This document shows, one piece after another, positions 1 through 4,045 of a stretch of DNA of 5,153 bases. The stretch is from Oscillospiraceae bacterium (lineage in GTDB: Bacteria > Bacillota_A > Clostridia > Oscillospirales > Oscillospiraceae). The translations under genes were made by a program, and so were the position numbers. Under the pieces are notes generated by a model that saw only the letters and a program-made list of their open reading frames with translations, had not been told where the DNA came from and made no database searches. How positions within the stretch are numbered: the first letter of the stretch is position 1; every line of letters begins with the position of its first letter. The stretch covers positions 1 to 5,153 of the forward strand of contig CADAPN010000163.1 in NCBI GenBank assembly GCA_902789835.1, in the 5' to 3' direction.

Positions 1-95
1 CGGCGGTTCTCCGCCGCCTTCATCACCGCCGCCGCAACGGCGTTTTCATAGCCGGAGTACGTATGTACTACGTACCACTTTGCCTCTTCCGCCAT
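1..95 (-). CDS. nusG: Transcription termination/antitermination factor NusG, N-terminal part (cut by window edge)
   Basis: NusG binds RNA polymerase through its N-terminal NGN domain. It modulates pausing and termination and can couple polymerase to ribosomes or Rho through its C-terminal KOW domain. Only about 31 codons are visible, starting MAEEAKWYVVHTYSGYENAV. The WYVVHTYSGYE block is the signature first strand and helix of the NGN domain. The ATG at 95-93 follows the secE stop codon by two bases, and an AGGA ribosome binding site sits inside the last secE codons, so the two genes are probably translationally coupled. The order rpmG-secE-nusG is standard in Bacillota and supports the call. 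The remaining roughly 140 residues lie outside the window. Confidence 0.96.
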   Translation of the reverse strand, partial: MAEEAKWYVVHTYSGYENAVAAAVMKAAENR

Positions 96-97
96 GG

Positions 98-373
98 TTA
101 TCCTACCAGGGTGAAGAGCGCACGAACCAGCATCTGTGCCAGTTCATCGAAGCCCCAGAGAACGATCGCGGACACGACCATCACGGCCACGGAAATCCCG
201 GTGTTCTTCGCCAGAACGGCGGGGGTGGGCCAGATGACCTTCTTCAGTTCGCTTTTCATCTCACGAAACCATTTCCCGACGCGTGCGAAAAAGCCGGGCT
301 TGGTATCGTCCTTTTTGACGGCGACGGCCGCCTTGGCAGGAGCTGCGTTGGTGACTTTCTTTTCTTCAGCCAT
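98..373 (-). CDS. secE: Preprotein translocase subunit SecE
   Basis: SecE is the essential small subunit that clamps the SecYEG protein-conducting channel in the cytoplasmic membrane. The product is 91 residues, typical of the short Gram-positive form with one membrane span. It has a charged Ala/Lys-rich N-terminus, then an amphipathic helix containing the conserved EMKSELKKVIWPT motif (about residues 38-50), and then one hydrophobic segment (about 57-77). I chose the ATG at 373, about 10 bases after a GGGAGG sequence. An in-frame GTG two codons upstream (379) is possible but sits only about 4 bases from that site. The gene begins 19 bases after the rpmG stop and ends 2 bases before nusG. L33-SecE-NusG synteny makes the identification secure. 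Confidence 0.96.
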   Translation of the reverse strand: MAEEKKVTNAAPAKAAVAVKKDDTKPGFFARVGKWFREMKSELKKVIWPTPAVLAKNTGISVAVMVVSAIVLWGFDELAQMLVRALFTLVG

Positions 374-392
374 TTTCACACATCCTCCCGTC

Positions 393-554
393 TTACTTGG
401 TCTCTACGTGCTTCGTGTGCTTTCTGCAGAATGGGCAGTACTTGCTCCGCTCCAAACGGTCGGAAGTATTTTTCTTGTTCTTGACCGTGTCGTAGTTTCT
501 CTGCTTGCATTCTTCGCATCTGAGTGTAATTTTGACTCTTGCGCCTGCAGCCAT
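393..554 (-). CDS. rpmG: 50S ribosomal protein L33 (zinc-ribbon form)
   Basis: L33 is a small protein of the large ribosomal subunit that sits near the E site. The frame encodes 53 residues, the normal length, starting [20 protein letters not shown]. It has two CxxC pairs, C13/C16 (CEEC) and C40/C43 (CPFC), so this is the zinc-binding (C+) paralogue; many bacteria also carry a cysteine-free copy, often regulated by Zur. The conserved [10 protein letters not shown] and [16 protein letters not shown] blocks are present. The ATG at 554 follows AGGAGG (564-569) with a 9-base spacer. It is the first gene of the rpmG-secE-nusG operon, with its promoter at 665-693. No Zur box is obvious by eye. The gene is short enough that a length cut-off would miss it. 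Confidence 0.96.
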   Translation of the reverse strand: MAAGARVKITLRCEECKQRNYDTVKNKKNTSDRLERSKYCPFCRKHTKHVETK

Positions 555-658
555 AGTTCGGCACCTCCTATTTTATTTACCCGCCCGTACCGGGCCGGCA
601 TTGCCTCCCTGTATTGGACAAAGAGCGCACAAAAAGAAAACCTCTCGTCCGACAGGTA
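555..658 (-). promoter_or_regulatory. 5' leader of the rpmG-secE-nusG transcript
   Basis: About 100 nt separate the predicted transcription start (near 658) from rpmG. On the transcript there is a GC-rich perfect hairpin, GCCCG-GTA-CGGGC (583-595), a short way upstream of the rpmG ribosome binding site. Closer to the 5' end is a weak six-pair stem with one G-G mismatch (CCTGTC / GAGAGG), followed by a pyrimidine-rich TTTTCTTTTT run that could be a poor attenuator. I do not recognise a known ribosomal-protein leader family. A regulatory role is inferred only from length and structure. Confidence 0.4.
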
Positions 659-664
659 AGTGAG

Positions 665-693
665 ACTATACCACAAGTCAAACGAAAGGTCAA
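665..693 (-). promoter_or_regulatory. Sigma-A-type promoter of rpmG-secE-nusG
   Basis: Read on the minus strand, the -35 box is TTGACC (688-693), the spacer is exactly 17 bases, and the -10 box is TATAGT (665-670). A TGG directly before the -10 box gives an extended -10 element. This combination suits a strongly expressed housekeeping operon. Transcription should start near 658. Confidence 0.85.
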
Positions 694-743
694 GTATTTC
701 AAGTATTCTTTTGCCGAAAAACAGCGGAATTCTGAGGCTTTTT

Positions 744-2120
744 TTATGAAAACAGCAGGGCGCTCGCGATCCCGAAGTAGACCAGCAGGGAAAGCGCGTC
801 CACGATGGTGGTAATAAAGGGGCTTGCCATCACCGCCGGGTCAAAGCCGATCTTTTTTGCCGCCAGCGGCAGCGTGCAGCCCACCATCTTTGCAATCAGC
901 ACCGTGACCGCCATGGTAAAGCAGACCACAAAGGCCGTGAGGGTCGTAATATCGGTGTTTCTCAGCAGGATCCGGTCCACCAGCATGATCTTGCCGAAGC
1001 AGAGCGTCGCCAGGGCAAGACCGCAGAGCACCGCCGTGCGGATCTCCTTCCAGATGACCTTCGGCGTGTCTGTGAATTCCAGCTCTCCGAGGCTCAGGGC
1101 GCGGATGATCGTGACCGAAGCCTGCGAGCCGGAGTTGCCCCCGGTGTCCATCAGCATCGGGATGAACGCCGTCAGCACCACCTGTGCCGCAAGGGCGCTT
1201 TCAAAGCCCGTGATGATCATTCCCGTGAACGTCGCCGACACCATCAGGAGAGCCAGCCAGGGAATCCGGTGCTTGAACAGCTCCCAGGGGGATGAGCGCA
1301 GATACGCCTTTTCCGAGGGAAGCATACCGGCCATCTTCTCGATGTCTTCGGTGGTCTCTTCGACAAGGACGTCCATCGCGTCGTCGAAGGTGATGATGCC
1401 CACCATCAGGCCGCCCGTGTCCACCACCGGCAGCGCCAGAAAGTTATACTTTGAAAGGGTCTGGGCAACCTCCTCCTGGTCGGTCAGGGTGCTGACCGAG
1501 ATCACGTTTTCATCCATAATCGAGGCGACCGGCAGGCTGTCGTCCGTCGCGAGAAGCAGATCCTTTACCGAGACGGTGCCCAGCAGCTTCCGTGCCTCCG
1601 TGACGTAGCAGGTGTAGATGGTCTCCTTGTCCACGCCGGTCTTGCGGATGCGTTCAATCGCCTGAATCACCGTCATCTGCGGCCGGAGCGAGACATACTC
1701 CGTGGTCATGATGGATCCGGCGGAATTTTCCGGATACCGCAGGAGGTTATTGATGTCCTTGCGCATCTCCGGGTCCGCCTGCGCCAGAATCCGCTTGACC
1801 ACGTTGGCGGGCATCTCTTCGACGAGATCCACCGCGTCGTCCACGTAGAGTTCCTCCACCACGGCCCGCAGCTCCGCGTCCGAGAAGCCCCGGATCAGAA
1901 GCTCCTGCTGTTCCGGCTGCATCTCGACAAAGGTCTCCGCCGCCTGCTCCTTGGGCAGCAGGCGAAACAGCCTCGGCAGACGCTCATCGGCGATCTCTTC
2001 AAACAGCTCCGCCACGTCCGACGGGTTCATGGTGATGAGGATATCCTTCAGCGTGGAATACTTTTTCTGTTCCAGCAGCACCTTCAGGGTGCTCTCCATG
2101 GTAACTTTGTGTTCTGTCAT
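744..2120 (-). CDS. mgtE: Magnesium transporter MgtE
   Basis: MgtE is a homodimeric Mg2+-gated channel of the cytoplasmic membrane that admits Mg2+ and closes when cytoplasmic Mg2+ is high. The 458-residue length is typical. Domain order is an acidic superhelical N domain (about 10-130, with repeated MNPSDVAELFEE-like and LYVDDAVDLVEEMP motifs), paired CBS domains (about 137-255), a plug helix (about 255-278), and five membrane spans (about 286-457). The diagnostic pore signature MDTGGNSGSQ is at 324-333, and a conserved aspartate lies in the last span (D441 in TTIVDALSLL), probably the pore Mg2+ ligand. The ATG at 2120 follows AGGAGG (2128-2133) with a 7-base spacer. The gene is monocistronic by its own promoter (2376-2404), with an unusually long structured leader. 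No clear terminator follows it before the rpmG promoter. Confidence 0.97.
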   Translation of the reverse strand: MTEHKVTMESTLKVLLEQKKYSTLKDILITMNPSDVAELFEEIADERLPRLFRLLPKEQAAETFVEMQPEQQELLIRGFSDAELRAVVEELYVDDAVDLVEEMPANVVKRILAQADPEMRKDINNLLRYPENSAGSIMTTEYVSLRPQMTVIQAIERIRKTGVDKETIYTCYVTEARKLLGTVSVKDLLLATDDSLPVASIMDENVISVSTLTDQEEVAQTLSKYNFLALPVVDTGGLMVGIITFDDAMDVLVEETTEDIEKMAGMLPSEKAYLRSSPWELFKHRIPWLALLMVSATFTGMIITGFESALAAQVVLTAFIPMLMDTGGNSGSQASVTIIRALSLGELEFTDTPKVIWKEIRTAVLCGLALATLCFGKIMLVDRILLRNTDITTLTAFVVCFTMAVTVLIAKMVGCTLPLAAKKIGFDPAVMASPFITTIVDALSLLVYFGIASALLFS

Positions 2121-2193
2121 CGGTTTTCCTCCTTTTCGTTTCCGATTTCTCCGCAGCCGGTAAAAGGCCGCGGTGCTCCGTTGGAAAAACCGA
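2120..2193 (-). promoter_or_regulatory. Candidate RNA stem sequestering the mgtE ribosome binding site
   Basis: On the transcript, the segment UCGGUUUUUCC (2183-2193) is complementary to GGAAAACCGA (2120-2129), with one bulged U. The second segment runs from the SD-proximal GG into the A of the mgtE start codon. The loop contains a separate 8-pair hairpin, CCGCGGCC / GGCUGCGG (2151-2158 with 2166-2173; one G-U pair), that would bring the arms together. Formation should block ribosome access to mgtE. No U-run follows, so this is not a terminator. An alternative stem uses the same 2183-2190 segment: GUUUUUCC pairs with GGGAAAAC at 2222-2229 (8 pairs, one G-U), which would free the start site. 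Pairing was done by hand and the role is inferred. Confidence 0.5.
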
Positions 2194-2217
2194 CACCCAG
2201 GTCAAAGCTGTTCGATA

Positions 2218-2313
2218 TTAAGTTTTCCCGGTGGAAACGTCCTCAGACGCTTCGCACCCGTGCTCATCGCAACTTCGCCCCGGTGCCGTGCCGGTACTGC
2301 TTCCGTCGTCCAT
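2218..2313 (-). CDS. Putative 31-codon leader peptide upstream of mgtE
   Basis: A short reading frame in the mgtE leader starts with ATG at 2313, preceded by a full AGGAGG (2321-2326) with a 7-base spacer, and ends with TAA at 2218-2220. The peptide starts MDDGSSTGTAPGRSCDEHGC and continues to 31 residues ending STGKT. It is hydrophilic and acidic, has two cysteines (C15, C20), no membrane segment, and resembles no family I know. The frame ends 97 bases before mgtE and begins about 55 bases after the predicted transcription start. The position and strong initiation site suggest a regulatory uORF rather than a working protein. The adjacent acidic residues right after Met are of the kind known to destabilise translating ribosomes when Mg2+ is low, which would make sense ahead of a Mg2+ transporter. 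It could also be a chance frame; conservation has not been tested. Confidence 0.55.
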   Translation of the reverse strand: MDDGSSTGTAPGRSCDEHGCEASEDVSTGKT

Positions 2314-2325
2314 GACGTTTCCTCC
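2230..2325 (-). promoter_or_regulatory. Inverted repeat able to occlude the leader-peptide ribosome binding site
   Basis: On the transcript, GGAGGAAACGUC (2314-2325) covers the uORF Shine-Dalgarno sequence and spacer. It is complementary at 11 of 12 positions to GACGUUUCCACC (2230-2241) inside the uORF, codons 25 to 28. The inner nine pairs are uninterrupted. The arms enclose uORF codons 1-24, so a translating ribosome would open the stem and an untranslated leader would close it. The 3' arm abuts the segment (2222-2229) that can pair with 2183-2190. The match length and its placement over a start site make pure chance less likely, but no folding energy was computed. Confidence 0.5.
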
Positions 2326-2343
2326 TGTTTCTTACTCGGCCTC

Positions 2344-2361
2344 CGCGCGCTCCGGCGCGCA
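2344..2361 (-). promoter_or_regulatory. 5'-terminal GC hairpin of the mgtE leader
   Basis: Shortly after the predicted start site the transcript can form GCGCGC-CGGA-GCGCGC (2345-2350 with 2355-2360), extended by one G-U pair. It lies too far from any U-run to be a terminator. It could protect the 5' end of the mRNA or be part of a larger leader fold. Confidence 0.45.
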
Positions 2362-2375
2362 CAGCCTGTGGTAAA

Positions 2376-2404
2376 ATTATATCAAACGAAGCCGGAAATC
2401 GCAA
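2376..2404 (-). promoter_or_regulatory. Sigma-A-type promoter of the mgtE transcript
   Basis: Read on the minus strand, the -35 box is TTGCGA (2399-2404), the spacer is exactly 17 bases, and the -10 box is a perfect TATAAT (2376-2381). The predicted start near 2369 gives a leader of about 250 nt before mgtE. The promoter lies 24 bases beyond the U-tract of the upstream operon's terminator, so mgtE is transcribed independently of the genes before it. Confidence 0.85.
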
Positions 2405-2427
2405 CGTTTTCCTGCCGGTCTTTTCAT

Positions 2428-2468
2428 AAAAAAACAGCCGGAAACACGTGGTATTCCGTGTCTCCGGC
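2428..2468 (-). terminator. Rho-independent terminator of the SPT-like / SDR / isomerase operon
   Basis: On the minus strand the arm GCCGGAGACACG (2457-2468), an 8-base loop and the arm CGTGTTTCCGGC (2437-2448) form a 12-pair stem with one G-U pair. Two bases later comes a run of seven Ts (2428-2434). It begins about 30 bases after the isomerase stop codon and ends the operon cleanly. Confidence 0.93.
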
Positions 2469-2478
2469 CGGTATCTTT

Positions 2479-2500
2479 ATACGGTCTTTATACGGTCTTT
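2479..2500 (-). repeat. Two tandem 11-bp copies at the isomerase stop codon
   Basis: On the minus strand AAAGACCGTAT occurs twice back to back, followed by a degenerate partial copy (AAAGATACC) that runs into the terminator stem. The first copy overlaps the final A of the TGA stop. It is probably a small slippage duplication in non-coding sequence. Confidence 0.7.
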
Positions 2501-3189
2501 CAGTCCTTCGCCGCCGGGTACTCGTTGCAGAGCAGGCGGTAGGGCGGCTCATCCTCCTCGATGGCCGGGAAGCGGCCCACGGGAGGGTTGAAGCGGTTGT
2601 CGGTGTTGTCGTCGTTACACTGGCTCACTTCGCCCAGCAGAACCGCTCCCGTTCCCTTTTCCACTTCGAAGTCGTGATAGAGATACTGCTGGATATGGAT
2701 GCTCTCCCCGGGGGTCAGGCGGACCTGGCTTCCGGCCGGGACCGTATAGGTGCGTCCGTCGGTGTGCACCGTGACATCCGATTCGTAGTCGATGGATTCA
2801 TCCGGCAGGCTGTTGTACACCCGGATCAGGACGTTTCCGCCGCCGCGGTTGATGATGTCTTCGGTCTTGTACCAGTGGAAGTGATTGGGCGAATACTGTC
2901 CTTCCTTCAGATACAGGAGCTTTTCGGCGTAGACCTTGGGATATTTCTCCGGCATGGAGCGGTTTCCGTTGCGGATGGTGATGAGCGAGAAGCCCACCTT
3001 GTCAAAATCGCCCATGCCGTAGTCGGTGATGTCCCAGCCCAGCATGCAGTCGCGGACCTCGTCATATTCGTGTCCGATGGTCTGCCATTGCTCTGGGGTA
3101 AAGTGGCAGAAGGGCGGCAGGTAGCAGCAGTACTTCTCGCACATGGCCTCCAGTTCCTTCAGCGCTCTGTTGATTTCCGACCGTTTCAT
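2500..3189 (-). CDS. D-lyxose ketol-isomerase family cupin (sugar isomerase)
   Basis: Enzymes of this family interconvert D-lyxose with D-xylulose, and often D-mannose with D-fructose, using a divalent metal (usually Mn2+) held in a cupin barrel in the cytoplasm. The product is 229 residues, the length of the longer E. coli O157-type family members. The metal ligands expected from that enzyme are in place: H103 and H105 (PNHFHW), E110 (KTED) and H172 (YLYHDF). The conserved GEVSQCNDDNTDNRF segment follows at 186-200. There is no signal peptide. The ATG at 3189 follows GGGAGG (3199-3204) with a 9-base spacer. The gene lies 27 bases after the SDR stop and is the last of the operon. Family assignment is firm. 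The true substrate is uncertain, and its place beside lipid-type genes suggests it may make a sugar for a headgroup or act on an unknown sugar. Confidence 0.9.
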   Translation of the reverse strand: MKRSEINRALKELEAMCEKYCCYLPPFCHFTPEQWQTIGHEYDEVRDCMLGWDITDYGMGDFDKVGFSLITIRNGNRSMPEKYPKVYAEKLLYLKEGQYSPNHFHWYKTEDIINRGGGNVLIRVYNSLPDESIDYESDVTVHTDGRTYTVPAGSQVRLTPGESIHIQQYLYHDFEVEKGTGAVLLGEVSQCNDDNTDNRFNPPVGRFPAIEEDEPPYRLLCNEYPAAKD

Positions 3190-3216
3190 TCTTTGCAGCC
3201 TCCCGGCAGTTTTCGA

Positions 3217-4011
3217 TTATTTTGCGTAAATCTGGCCTACAAGATCCACCAGTACCCTGTTCGGCAGCAGGCGGGTCAGGAAGACAAAGAACTTGTACTT
3301 TCCGCCCAGGGTGCAGAGAACCGGCACCTTCTTCTGCAGGGCCTTTTCCGCCACAAACGCGCCCGCGCTCTCGGCGGTAATGCCGGTCTGCTCGTCGTGT
3401 TCCATCACGGCGACGCTGCGGGAAATCCGTCCGCCGTACTCGTCGTCGCCGGCCGGGTTCTTTCTCCGCGCCGCGGTAAAGCCCGTGGCCACGTCGCCCG
3501 GCATGATGGCGCAGACCTCGATGCCGTAGGGTTTGACCTCGCTCTGCAGCGCCATGGTATAGGTGCGGACCGCCGCCTTGGAGGCGGAATAGTAGGCCTG
3601 GAACGGGATGGCGATGGGCGCCGCCACCGAGCTCATGTTGATGATCCGGCCATAGCCCTGTTTCCGCATCACGGGGAGGACCGCGTGGTTGACACGGACC
3701 ATGCCGAAGAAGTTCACGTCAAACTGCTTCTGCGCCTCCGCCGTCTCGGTAAACTCGATGGCGCCTGAGATGCCGAAACCGGCGTTGTTGATGACCACGT
3801 CGATGTGCCCCTCCCGTTCGAGGACGGTCCCGACCGCGGCGTTTACCTGTGCTTCGTCCGTGACGTCCGCCTGAACGTGTGTCACTTTGGGATAGACGCC
3901 CGTGTCTCTGCGGCTGAACTCATAAACCCGGCAGCCCTTTTCCGCGAGAATCCGGGCCGTGTTCAGGCCGATCCCGCTGGTGCCTCCGGTCACGATGATT
4001 ACCTTCTCCAT
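3217..4011 (-). CDS. Classical short-chain dehydrogenase/reductase, candidate 3-ketosphinganine-type reductase
   Basis: This is a 264-residue NAD(P)-dependent oxidoreductase of the classical SDR family. The Rossmann cofactor motif TGGTSGIG is at residues 8-15, an SRR at 33-35 after the second strand suggests NADP(H), NNAG is at 75-78, and the catalytic tetrad is N100, S128, Y141 and K145 (YSASK). The C-terminal section (about 236-262) is moderately hydrophobic and ends PNRVLVDLVGQIYAK, which fits a substrate-binding or membrane-touching tail seen in SDRs acting on lipids. The ATG at 4011 follows GAGGAG (4018-4023) with a 6-base spacer. It begins 34 bases after the stop of an SPT-like alpha-oxoamine synthase. 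In sphingoid-base synthesis the SPT product, a 3-keto amine, is reduced by an SDR, so that reaction is the leading inference. Sequence alone fixes the family, not the substrate. Confidence 0.93.
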   Translation of the reverse strand: MEKVIIVTGGTSGIGLNTARILAEKGCRVYEFSRRDTGVYPKVTHVQADVTDEAQVNAAVGTVLEREGHIDVVINNAGFGISGAIEFTETAEAQKQFDVNFFGMVRVNHAVLPVMRKQGYGRIINMSSVAAPIAIPFQAYYSASKAAVRTYTMALQSEVKPYGIEVCAIMPGDVATGFTAARRKNPAGDDEYGGRISRSVAVMEHDEQTGITAESAGAFVAEKALQKKVPVLCTLGGKYKFFVFLTRLLPNRVLVDLVGQIYAK

Positions 4012-4045
4012 GCTTTTCTCCTCTTTTCGCTTCGGTGATCTCCGC

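Noticed and set aside
374..379. Upstream GTG start for secE, two codons before the ATG
   Set aside because: It is only about 4 bases from the GGGAGG site and would add just two residues. The ATG at 373 is preferred, though the GTG cannot be excluded.
404..676. 90-codon minus-strand frame overlapping rpmG
   Set aside because: It reads rpmG in another frame. Its internal ATG at 602 is only about 2 bases from a GGGAGG, too close for efficient initiation, whereas L33 has an AGGAGG at 9 bases and full family motifs.
805..1608. 267-codon open frame on the plus strand
   Set aside because: It lies entirely antisense to mgtE, whose CBS and pore motifs are intact. The Ser/Arg-rich translation has no recognisable domain or good start site.
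2151..2173. 8-pair GC hairpin before mgtE as a Rho-independent terminator
   Set aside because: The stem is strong but is followed by AGAAATCGG, with no U-run, so it is better explained as part of a translational control fold.
2121..2369. M-box (ykoK-type) Mg2+ riboswitch in the mgtE leader
   Set aside because: This is the usual leader of mgtE genes in Bacillota, so I looked for its conserved blocks (such as GGUGAGGCUCC and the ACGCUGCUGCCC segment) and did not find them in order on the minus strand. A covariance-model search would settle it.
2173..3768. 531-codon open frame on the plus strand
   Set aside because: It runs antisense across the mgtE leader, the lyxose isomerase and part of the SDR, both of which have complete family motifs on the minus strand. 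Its translation is Arg/Val/His-rich with no recognisable domain, which is typical of the reverse strand of GC-rich coding DNA.
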